NCBI GenBank assembly: GCA_963855995.1
Contig: OY979718.1
Location: forward strand, 59,746,564 to 59,810,563
Source: Muricea muricata
Taxonomy: Eukaryota; Cnidaria; Anthozoa; Malacalcyonacea; Plexauridae
Direction of reading: 5' to 3'
DNA length: 64,000 nt
In this document: one piece after another, positions 36,501 to 47,000 of the stretch
How the letters are laid out: each line of letters begins with the position of its first letter
Position numbering within the stretch: position 1 is the first letter of the stretch
Notes under the pieces: generated by a model
Databases searched by the model: none
Seen by the model: the letters and a program-made list of their open reading frames with translations, nothing else
Told to the model about the DNA's origin: nothing
Position numbers and translations under genes: made by a program

Positions 36501-37093
36501 AAACAATCTATTTTGAGTTTCTAACAGAAATTTTGGCGATGCTAATGTATGAACTTTTTATAAGCATATCGAAAACTACATCCTTGGAATTAAATTGAGC
36601 AATTTCTGAGCCTAGTGTAGAAATAAATGGAGAAAATGAAACCTAAAATAAGCTTAAAGGCGTCTTTCAGGCCAGTGTAGTTAACCATCAATGGTCGCTA
36701 TTCTTCTCCGATGATCCAGCGCTGTTTTATTTTTCTTATGATAAAAGTAAGTTAAAGAGGGAATATGGACCTTAAGTTTCAGACCAGAAACGCAACGGCA
36801 AAATAGACGTATTTAAAAAATTATTGGTAAAAATCTTGTCGTTTATTATCAATGGTATGAAATCAATCTAGGGGGGTGCATCTCTATCATCTTCTAGACA
36901 TCAGCATTCTTAATCTAATTTCTAACTTTGCTCCTCCCTTCCCCTGAATACTTCACTCGAACTTTTATCTTTTTTAAAACTTGCAGTTTATTTGTACTTA
37001 CGATACAAGTTGTGATTTTTTGCTTGTATCGGAGTTATTTTCCCCAAACAGTTGTTGGAGTTCGTCTTTGGATAGACTTTTTCGTCCAGGCAT
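30588..37093 (-). CDS. SLC36-like (proton-coupled) amino-acid transporter
   Basis: Eight exons: 37093-37002, 35793-35703, 35342-35254, 34080-33996, 33370-33083, 32176-32010, 31470-31301, 30841-30588. Total 1236 nt, 411 residues, all phases consistent. TM1 reads ISMMLARFCVGSGLFSIPAA, matching the glycine-rich unwound TM1 of the amino-acid/auxin permease superfamily (MLKGNIGTGLLSLP-type). Later landmarks are VIWVVINGFLMAYGVEKLA, the TM6-like GMTFYAYQLVAPF, SILLNLPKAW (family form SSITLNLP) and LGHFMSLAGTLTNPVLSLIF near the end. About ten to eleven membrane spans. Members move small neutral amino acids across plasma, lysosomal or vesicular membranes; substrate and membrane cannot be told here. 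The start is uncertain: the frame stays open upstream of ATG 37093 to a TAA near 37144, so a 5' coding exon may be missing. Confidence 0.85.
32222..32495. repeat. Paired-hairpin element, copy 2 (SLC36-like intron 5)
   Basis: Hairpin 1 at 32229-32331 begins CAATTAGATTACGAGCTCGA and ends TAATCAAATTG. Hairpin 2 spans about 32334-32490 (arms TTAGTAGAATCA and TGATTCTGCTAA), with an inner palindrome CTACTCGCTAT/ATAGCGAGTAG and ACCAATCAAATTACAGC. Same plan as copies 1 and 3, but different stem sequence. Confidence 0.75.
32514..32755. repeat. Paired-hairpin element, copy 3 (SLC36-like intron 5)
   Basis: Hairpin 1 at 32525-32673 has arms of about 59 bp, very similar (CAAATAGATTACA, TTGCCGTTGTC, AGTTATAGATACACGGTA), ending in TGACGTCAT/ATGACGTCT words at the tip. 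Hairpin 2 at about 32678-32751 has arms ATATAATAAAAATCA and TGATTATTATATAA and contains GACCAATGAAAATCC. Confidence 0.8.
33425..33585. repeat. Foldback element, copy 1 of the GTTCTGCC family
   Basis: The inverted arms share AACGTTAATTG, GAATATT and GTTCTGC in opposite orientation, with the loop around TTTTCAAATAAGATTGATTT. A second copy with the same words is at 58560-58755. It lies in SLC36-like intron 4. Confidence 0.65.
34161..34535. mobile_element. MITE with 40-bp inverted termini and 5-bp target duplication
   Basis: Left end GGGACCTTACGATTTACAGA... mirrors the right end with three to four mismatches over about 40 bp. The element is flanked on both sides by TATTA (34156-34160 and 34536-34540), a clean target-site duplication. 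375 bp, non-coding, inside SLC36-like intron 3. Confidence 0.85.
34573..34857 (+). mobile_element. tRNA-derived SINE
   Basis: The head looks like a tRNA gene: A-box-like TAGTGGTCAGACC (about 34580) and a perfect B box GAGTTCGATTCCC (34618-34630). A unique body follows with a 40-bp direct duplication (GAAAGTCGTGGGTTCTCCC at 34674 and 34714), then an A/AAT-rich tail from about 34820 (AATAAAATAAAATAATAAAA). It is not a working tRNA gene because no acceptor-stem pairing is evident. It sits antisense in SLC36-like intron 3, directly beside the TATTA-flanked MITE. Confidence 0.85.
35878..36088. mobile_element. MITE with GGTTGTTCAAA termini, 211 bp
   Basis: Left end GGTTGTTCAAAAGCAGGTTA and right end, reverse complemented, GGTTGTTCAAAGCTGATTTA. 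AT-rich interior. It belongs to the same broad family as the GGGGCCGGTTGTTCGAAGC element at 16258-16498. Located in SLC36-like intron 1. Confidence 0.7.
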
Positions 37094-39164
37094 GTTTTCG
37101 AAATCTCCAGTGTCAAACCCACAGTTGGGCAGTATACTTTATTAAGAGGAGACCTAAAAAATGAAATGTCAAAATTTACCGTTACTAAACTGTAAAGGTT
37201 AGGTAAATGAGTGTTAGGCATGTCGGTAATATGCCTCAAACGTCAGAACCTGTACAGAAGCTCGATTATTAAGCGGAAATTATGCGTGCTTCATAGTCAG
37301 AAATTTCGACAACATGTTGTTGCCAGTGCATAACGAGCAATCTTGTACCCATCAAGTCTCATTAGATCAAATAATCATTTGGATAATAGACAGTTTACGC
37401 TCGAGAACGTGGGCACTATGATATCGGAATAACAATGTGTTTTGATTGCTGTTTTGCCAGACTAACGAAAGCATCTGTATGTATAATTTGATTATTGATT
37501 GATAGCAATAGTAGACAAAGGGTACGAAAGCGTGTATGCATGCATGTTATCAGTGGTGCCAGCAGGGGGGAGAGGAAAAGTAGAGATTAGCTCAAATCTA
37601 TTAAAAATCTTATGTAAAGCTCCCCGGCCATAAGCAGCCATCATGGTGTTATTAGCATTTATGTATATGCACAATCAACAACTTGACTTGTCAAACTGCT
37701 GTTGAACTTGTCTTTGGAAGAGAGTGAAAATACCAGCATATTTCAGATCTGGAAAGACAATAGCATGGCACGCCTTCAGATACACTCAAGCTGGTCTGAC
37801 ATATAGAGTCATGAGTTTATAGAGAAGAAGCTTTTTTAGTCTTTACCGCAAATATATGTACGCTTATTTGTACCTATTTTTATATATAGAATATCTGCTA
37901 AAATAGTAGGTTAACATTTCTACTTATCAATGTACAGTCAATGCCTCCTGCCCTAAAACTACGGCAGATAATCCCATGATTACACATCGAAATTCCTTGG
38001 AGATGTCTTTTGTTGGTGAATACAAATAGCGAAAATGCTTTGTTTTCATGTTCTGTCTTAATTTGTTAGCATATGCATATTTTCTTTTGCAATATTAAAC
38101 CACGAACAGAAGATCGCTAAATATCATCGAGGCCTGCGATATACGAGAACTAGATTATAAACATAACTTTAGCCTTATTATCCGACATTGTGTTTATACA
38201 CACGAGTTGTAGTTCATACATTATATCTGCAGAATTGTTCATATTTATGTTTATAGATGCTGCGGACAAAATTTGCCTGAACAAAGTATTATATAATCTG
38301 TTATATGTATTTTAACTCGTAGAGCAGTGAGAAATGAACTTAAATTAGATATACCTGATGGATCATTCCCTCCCTGAAGTAAACGAATCATTTATAAAAT
38401 CTTCTTCATGTTTCGTGAGTAAAACGAGAGTGATTATTTCACTCTTTACTTCATCCACCATATTGTGCGCAAAATTTCAACCGGTCTCAGGTTACATTAA
38501 TTGGGATATGATGACGTTTAGACGAGTTCGTTTCGGAACACAGTCAAAATGAAAACGACATGAACTATAGAAATTCTCATCGCATTCATCATCGAAGTTT
38601 TTAGTTTTTGTCCTTAGACGAGGTTTACGTCGGTTATCACTAAATTTTTTCAACACGTCGGGAGCTTTTTGAAATGATAAAAAAATGATAACGCTTGAAA
38701 ACGACACCATGTGCACGTAAGCCTTAGAAAAGCAGTTTCATGATGTGTCTCATGAAGGCATCGTATTACCAAAAATGCAGCTTTACTAATTTTTAAAATC
38801 CCGAAATGATGAATATACACGAGGATGTTATTTTAATTGTAGACTTTGCACTTGCTGCTTATGTTTGTCAGTGTGGCTCACGTTCTACTTGGCTCGTCAT
38901 CATGCATTTCCAAGTGCATTTGAAGTGATGAATCATATATAAGAAATGTGATCAAATTTCGCAGAGGATTGGCCTACAAATTTTCAATGATAACATTGCA
39001 ACAAAAATTGCTTGGTTTAACTCGGCCTTTAAGGCGATAGAAATAGAAAAAAATTTACAAACTAACTCACAACTTATCAATTTGCTTACTGTTTGCAATA
39101 GATTTTAGGGCATAAAAAAATTATCCCCCACACCATCACCAATCTCAACCTTTCACTTATCCAC

Positions 39165-39778
39165 AATGAACCTTTAACCTTTAGACAAAATTTCGAAAAA
39201 ATTCGATACAGGCAAAAATATTACCACACCTTGAAAGAGCATCCTAAACTTAGAAAAATTGGAAAGTTTGGTTGAGAAAATTTCAAAAATATGGAAAATA
39301 TAGCCTTGCGAATCTAGCAAATTTTGTATACTTGTTAAGCTTTGTGGAAACACCACGTAAATTTATTATTGCAGAGCTTTCGATCCGTAAGCTCGGATCT
39401 TAATCAGTGCTATGATATTAAAGCAAGTACTATATCAGTGCTCTTATATCAGTGCTTTAATATTATAGCACTGATGAAGATCCGAGCTTACGGATCGAAA
39501 GCTCTGCAATAATAAATTTACGTGGTGTTTCCACAAAGCTTAACAAGTATATTGTATTCACCATGCAAACGTACAAGAAACTTAAATTTTGTATATATTT
39601 GTATTACGGGTGGAAAATAATACCCTGTTGATACCCCTGGGGCTGGGTATTCAGTCACGGATAATACAAAACTATTTTACTAAGTTTAAGATGCTCTTCC
39701 AAGAGGTAGTGATATTTTTTCCTATTTCGATTTTTTTCAAAATTTTGTCTAAAAGGTTAAAGGTCCATTACTTTTACG
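39165..39778. repeat. Foldback element with an inserted long palindrome
   Basis: The outer arms (about 39165-39325 and 39590-39778) share AATGRACCTTTAACCTTT, AGACAAAATTT and GAGCATCYTAAACTTAG in inverted order; same family as 16135-16722. The centre is occupied by a separate palindrome, listed next. Confidence 0.7.
39328..39550. repeat. Near-perfect palindrome, two 97-bp arms and a 29-bp loop
   Basis: The left arm 39328-39424 and right arm 39454-39550 differ at only about two positions. Landmarks are GTGGAAACACCACGTAA and GAGCTTTCGATCCGTAAGCT. The low arm divergence says it is young. Its 20-nt word TTACGTGGTGTTTCCACAAA (39518-39537) recurs at 57853-57872 beside a cupin-gene exon. Confidence 0.9.
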
Positions 39779-42338
39779 TTGTTAGTAAACTGATTTGGCT
39801 ACATATGTCTTGTATAACGTGAATCAGCCTGCGGGTTGCAATCTTGTGTCTGGTGATATATGCATACAGTTGCTGCCTGTGATGACTAGAGATGATGCAC
39901 TGTTTAACAAACGAGGAAATGAAGTTTATTTTAATTAAATGAAGTTTGAAGCAGATAAGTGCATCTATTGTTTTACTTGAAGGAAAATTTGCATGTGGTC
40001 TTGTATAAAACAGGCGTTGTAAGTTTATTTGTTCTTTCACAAGCAGTAAAGTAGAACTAAATGATATCCACATGTTTATCCTGATTTATTAAAGGCAGTG
40101 TATAAGAACATGTGGGTTTTTAAGCGCTGAATGGTGTCGACTCGAGCATTTAAAAACTGGTCCAAAAGACTTCTGAAATCATATCAGCAAAGAGTAGAGC
40201 CCAGAAACACCAGTGAGCAGTAGCGAAGCTCGCTCGAGAATTTGGTCATGCTATGCAAATTTAAATCATTATGATTATTCATTTCTTTAGAAATTGATTC
40301 CTTATCAGAGTTGCCAGATTTCTTGAATAATTAAGCCAAACCATCATTAGTGCTGTCAAAAAAACAAAGAAAACAAAAGGCAAATACAATGAAAAACAAA
40401 GAGCATTGTTAAAAGTTTGGCTAATTTATTCATGCAATCTGGCAACCCTGTTCCTTATACGGCCTGTAAACACTGAAAAATTTGCGTATGACCAAATATC
40501 GGGCTGGCTTCGCCACTGGCAGTGACAAAGACAGAAATATTCAGTCAAGTTGATTCGTCATTGATGGGCGCCATGTTGTTAGCTAGCGCTTAAACAGCCG
40601 TTTCCCCAGTATTAGCAGCAATCTTTAATATTTCAAGGTAGATGCGTTTTTAGAATGTTTTGGAATAATTCGTATGTTTCTTTTCGTATAATAATACTAA
40701 TAAAAAATAATTCATCACGCGAGTATGTAATACCAACAAAATTACATAATTTACATGAATATTGTGCATGGTGCGGTTATTAGTTATTAAGAAATGAGCT
40801 CTTGAAATCGTTTTAAACACCTAAATCGTTTTGTACCAGTCAAACATGCTTTAGGTAAGCCATGTTAGCAAGTGGAACTGGGTCAAGGCTGTGTCTTTGC
40901 GCAGACCTGTTGTAAAAATACAACAAAATATGCAATTTGTTTGAACAAATTCTTTTAATTCTTCGTGACCGTAACTCCGTAAAAGGCTTTCCTTGTACAG
41001 TAAATAGTTATAGTATTGTCACTATTGACAGAGAAATTTGCTTTTTTCCTATAGCCATGAGTTTTGTTACACGATTAACTTCACTAATGTATAAACAAGT
41101 CGTACCTGCAAAATATCCAAATGGCAAGTTGCAATCACAATGTTGTACTTGGTGAATTGATCAAGCGCGGTCATCAGACATATGCTACGGCACAGTTCCC
41201 GTAAAATATACAATACTCCAGGTATTCACTTTTATTGAACATCCACATGTCGCACTAGCTTCACTGTGTTCTAGAAAGCTTCCATGTTACTTCCCTATAG
41301 ACAGAGTCAGAGGCTGTGCTAATTTGTCACCATCCGCATGTAGTCTTCCAATGAATTCGAAGACAAAATGAAACATTAGTGACTCGCTTGAACGATCAGT
41401 TTTCAATGGCGACGATACACATTTGAATATTTATCCATGCATGAATCGAACTCTTTGTTTTAGCATTTTTTATAGATGGGTAAGTCAAAAAGTAACTGGT
41501 GTCCTTTCAAATTCAAATTAGCCGCGAATCATTACGGTTTATTCTCATGGGTCTTTATGATTGTCTTGTTTCTGACTTTATCTTTCTTCTGGAAAATGGA
41601 ATATTTAACCTCCACAGGGAATTACATTTTGTTTTACATCAACTGACGTCTGTCAAATTGCAAGAATGCAATAACGCTAGTTTGAATTTCAATAGTATCA
41701 GTTTTTTACTTACCCTGTACTGTGTACTAAGTCACAATCTGTTCTCTTTAGACCCATAGATAAACCGAAATGAAATTTGCGGCAAACAAAAAAAAAATAG
41801 AAAGAAACTAACATAAAGGCCTGTTGGAAGATGGGAATAATCGTTGCAAATAGGAGAAAATTTTCCCATGTATTCTAGATCTAGTTCTAGTCATCTAGAA
41901 ATGGGGTGGAAAATGATAATGTCTTGATTATTTAGTTCCTGTTATTGTGAAGCGCTGATGAAAATACAGTCTTATAATAATAAGCGAAAGTCTTGCAATA
42001 ACAGTATCGATTTTTTTCAGATTATGTCAAGATAAAGCTGGATTAGGATTAATGTACTTAATTTAGCATGTTATCATACCAAATTTGCATTGCATATCAT
42101 GTTATCCGTACTTGGGTATTGCGTTCAACCATTGACATTGAAAAGAATTCCTTTCGTTCTATGTTAGGCCTAGTGTTGTGTCCCAATATCGTTCGGCTTC
42201 ATTGTGCACGCCTTAGTACTGGAATATTTTTACGTGAACTAACACTTTCAAGAACGTTGAATTCAAATCCGAAGACTTCCGGCACCGTAGACCCGTGGTC
42301 TGCTCACAGCCTGTCTCACTACCACTAGCGGCTGCGAG

Positions 42339-42541
42339 CAGTGGCGGATCTAGCGTAAGTCAAAATAAATTACCACAGCTCATTTTAAAATACATTTAAA
42401 TTTTAAAATACCTTCAAAGCAACTTCATTGGTTAGATTTTATTCTTTTGAAATTCATAACCTATGACATTGTTATAAAGTTATTTTGAATTTAAAATTGA
42501 GCTGCTATAATTTATTTTGACTTACCCTGGATCCGCCACTG
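42339..42541. mobile_element. hAT-type MITE with perfect 8-bp target duplication
   Basis: Termini CAGTGGCGGATCTAGCGTAA and, mirrored, CAGTGGCGGATCCAGGGTAA, with inverted repeats running about 55 bp (AGTCAAAATAAATTA). The flanks GCTGCGAG at 42331-42338 and 42542-42549 are identical 8-bp duplications, the hAT hallmark. 203 bp, no coding. Confidence 0.95.
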
Positions 42542-44063
42542 GCTGCGAGTCAGGCTTCGCCGACTGTAGACCCTCACAAACTGCTATTTTATCTTCACTA
42601 ATTTCACGACAATTTTTTTCATTGATCAACGACGCGATTGGATAAAGACACACGATTATATCGCTCAAAAGGGACAATTTCTATTAACCAGTCTTCTTTT
42701 CTACAAAAGACCGTTTTGGTCGAATCATTTTCAGTTTTTGTCTACAACTTTGAGATGGTACAGATAACGGAGTTCGAAATCAAAAGTGGCAACGATTTTT
42801 GTAGGTATAGAAACTATATCCAGTGAAACTCTCTTAAAATTGCATAATTGTTAAATGTGGAGACTGGTTCACAGGAATTATTAGTCATTTTGAGTTATGA
42901 GGTTCTGGCCAGTCAATTCCCTTTTCTGGCCAGTCAATTGCGTGGGACATTTTGCACTGCTGCATGAGTGAACCTATATACTGTTTATTCGCTTTACTGT
43001 GGTTGTTCGCTGAAGAACGCCTGAATCATTTTGTTATCGAGGTTCAACAACAATTGTTGAATTGGTATTGTTGATGAGTATTGTTCAATCGATAATGTTC
43101 GATGTTGACAAAAACAGTGGAACAAAAGCCTACATCAGTCGATGAAACAAGCTTATCAGTGCATGATTATCAACAATAATTGAACAATGATTGTTGAATG
43201 CTGACCGTAAACAACTAATAATGGTTAATTGTTGACAACAATCTGTTGTTCACAGGGTGCAGCACAACACTGTACATGTTGTTCCCACAGCTTGCAACAA
43301 AATGGCCGAAAGAAGTAATTCGTGGAAATAAATAAATTACAACGTTTTAATTGAGACATTTAAGTACAAGTGTATGTTCAAAATGCTGTCCAGTATCTTT
43401 GCTATATGTTGACCCTGCATCGTTTCACTTTTTTGCTGCACTTGTAAGTAACAGCACAAGCAAGACAAAATCAGTAAAATGAGAAAGAGTAATTAGATTT
43501 ATTGTGTAGTGTGTACCTCACTCTTGGGATCAGCGACTTTATCCAATGGTGACAGCAAAATTTGCTCAATCCTGTTGGACTGCAGGCTCAACACTTTTTC
43601 CTTTGTAAACCTGTAGCAATTTCAAGGCTACAGTGAGCGCCGTCCAGGTAGAGACGGAAGACACGAGGGAACTGAATCTCTTAGAAAACTATTAGTGCGT
43701 ATAAAACATAATTATGAAAATTATTTATTACATTCATTAATTAAATCAATATTTGGGATAAATTAGCGTTTTAATATACATGCTGAGCAGTAATAGTGTA
43801 ATACATTTCATTAAAGCTGTGTCGGCATATTTAATAACGAATATTCAAATACAAGTCACATTTTATACGCTCTATGACCATTTTAGTTTCAACCTCCCTG
43901 TTGCATCATCACTCGTAAGAACTGAGCAAGATCTTTGTCTTTCAGACTGACAGCAAGATTAACGGAAATTTTGGGAATTCACGGAAATAGAATTCCATTC
44001 TGCGTTCATTAAAAGTCACCGTCTCGTTAATCCCTGAAGCACCAGTGAAAACTTGATACCATA

Positions 44064-47000
44064 TCAAACTCTCATTCCTAAATGACCAGCATTAGTGCCA
44101 TTACTCTTTAATTGTAAAGTGTCATATCTTGCTTCATAAGCTAAAGCTTTCATTCGATCAGACTTGCCAGATTTCAAAGACATACAGGAACAAGCTAATG
44201 TAGCTATTGCTCCGGCTGCGACTAGATATGCAGCCCAACCGATTGTACAACTTCCTAGTTCGTAATTTTTTGCATTATCACCACAGGCTTGACGAACTTC
44301 TGCACAGTCCCAACCGAATGGAAATATCGCACAGGAAGCGATAAGAAATAACGCTGAAAAAAACAAGAAAAAATGTCGTCTGTGCTTTTACATGGATAAC
44401 AGGACAAATTATACTTGAGAAATATAAAAAATCCGTTCTTATTGACAGGGTGTATTAAAAAAGGTAATCAAACTTTGGCGTAATTTATGGCGCTCCATAT
44501 TCAATATAGAGAAATAATTGTCTTGCAGTTCTAGCATATCGCATTTTGCTAGATTCGTGTTTTCGCTTCGCTACGCGCAAACAAACTGTCCGGGCAAACA
44601 ATACAAGCTTAAAATTTTAAATATATACATCCAGCTTGGAAACTTAATTTCACAGTCTAATCTAGTTTTTTTATATTATTATCATTATTATTAATTCCAA
44701 CAAATTACCAAAACAGGTACAAAATGATACAAATTAAACTAACAACATTACATAACAGTAAAAGAAATATAGAGTTACAAGGATGTGTTGATAGTAATAC
44801 TATTCTAGCAAGTTAAATGCTGCTAATATATCAAAACAATACTTTGACGAGATTTTTAAGATATTTATGTCTTTCATGGCCAAAACGTAGTGGAAAAGGT
44901 CTTGTGTGTTGAATAGCATCAAAGATTTATTAATTTTAATTAAGTTATCTATAAATTTATTTCTTAGTGTCCTAAACATTGTGTTGATACATGATATTAT
45001 CTAATGTTGTTCATTCCCAATCTCATTTAGGTCACAATGTTTACAAATTCGATCATTGTAAGGAATATTTTTATATCTCCCTGTTTCAACTGGAAGTTTA
45101 TGTGCTGAAATTCTTAGTTTTGTTACAGCTTGTCGATGAAAATACATTCTGCACTTCTGAAAGATAACACTCGAAATTAAAGTTTACTTTGACTTTTCTA
45201 AATAGTCTTAACTTGCCATTTTCTGTTTTGTCGTATCTGGTTTTTAAAGTGAGGAACAAGTTCATTATGTAATAATTCTTTTACATAACGGCAAAAATTT
45301 GCTGGAGCATTGCGAGGGTTTGTAGCGGGATTTCACTAAATCATCGACATTGGTTTTACACATTTTAAGTATATAATTAACATAACGTGCAGGTTAAAAA
45401 TTCATTCTTATACACACTTGGGCTGCTTCTCCTACTATAGAGTTTCGATAAAAGTCAAATCCATAATGTTCAGTCAATATTTTACAATTTGGACGGAAAT
45501 TGGTACTATTAAAGGTAGTCTGCCTACTTCAGCGTAAGCATGAGCTACATTTGTGGATTTTGAGTGTACCCCAAGGATTCGTTTACAGAATTCCAAATAA
45601 ACACGCTTGGCATAAAATGACGCGAAATCGGCCAAGTTCGCCATTCATTTGATTCAGCGGTTGTCCGCAACAGTGTAGGAAAATTCAATATGGCGCATTT
45701 AATGAGTGGAAAAAAGAATGTTTTCGCGATTAAAAATTTTTGTTAGATTGCACCCCAACTTTTTCCCGAAACTATTCAAGCATGTGTGAATTTTTTTTGC
45801 ACATTGTGAGTCGTACTGTTCTTAATACATTGAAAGGATGAATGGCTTATTTGTCTCGTAAAGGAATTAATATAAATTTATTGGACATCGTATTTAATGG
45901 AACTTGTCACGGACTCACTGGTTTGAAAAAAGCATATAAGGGGCATAAAAATTACTTGTTTCAGAGGAAAAGATTACTCACATGCTGGCAACTGAGGATA
46001 CTTTCTTCAACTGATTTAAACGTGGAAAAGGAAAATTAGATAGGCTTTATCGAGTCATCAAGATACTTGATCACTCCATTCACTTGATGTATCTCAAGTG
46101 CTTTAATATTTTATCATTAGTTTAGCTTGTATATGAACTTATTGGCCAGGTTTGACTTTCTTGTTGTTACATTATTCGCCTTGCTTCTAAGAAGAATTTT
46201 TAAAAATTTGTTTATTGCTATAATTAGGCCAGGTCAGCATATTGCATTTATAAAGCTCAAGATCTGTCACTGTGTAGATGTATCAGTGTTTTATCTATAT
46301 TGGATAATGTTTTGCTTATTTATTGATGAGTGAATATGTACAAACTAGAGTTGAATTGTAGCTGTCACTATTTAATAAATGAATAAATTGAGTTTATTAT
46401 ACCAAAATCTTCTGTTATGACTTTTTACAAATACACATTGTGTTATGTTTTCATGTTTGATACAAATTAGTTTCTGCACCATTTTAATATTTTATTCCTG
46501 TTATTACATCATCAAATACTTTTATGGTATCAAATGTGGAATCATTGCAGTGGTCACAATGCCCATTTGGGTAAATAACACCACATAAAGTATGTTTCTG
46601 TAACAGCAAATCTAGCAGCTACTCAAGGTGAGGGTAATTTAATGATACTGAAAAGGCCTGATTAGTGACACAAACAGTAGTACAAAAAAATAACCACTTG
46701 GACAATGTTTGTTGCTTTAACATCAGTTTACTCTATTATTTTGCTGACCATTTAGCTATCAAGTGATAAACTAATGATGTTTGGTCAGTAATTAGAGGAA
46801 AATGTGTACTCAAAATACATTTTGTTACTTCACCAAGTCTAATTCTACACAGCTAATGCTGTGAGGAGATGGTCCTGGACAAGGTGTCCTCTTGCAACTC
46901 TTACTCAAATATTGCTTATACATACTGGTTGCTAAACTAAAAGGTTAGTCAGATATATCTCTGGCTACTGTGCACAAGCATCATCTTGGAATAGAATTTC

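Larger units (their letters stand above)
37094..44063. other. Intergenic DNA between the SLC36-like and LHFPL-like genes
   Basis: Seven kilobases with no convincing gene. Contents: SLC36-like 5' flank (a possible extra upstream coding exon around 41100-41180 on the minus strand ends ATTTTGCAG|GTACGA); a foldback complex at 39165-39778; a hAT-type MITE at 42339-42541; and a stretch at 43040-43260 rich in AACAATTGTTGA-like words. The LHFPL 3' UTR should occupy the top end. Confidence 0.5.

Noticed and set aside
38492..38716. Small secreted Cys-containing peptide on the minus strand
   Set aside because: The N-terminus is only weakly signal-like, there is no splice or promoter support, and the composition is ordinary; kept out for lack of evidence.
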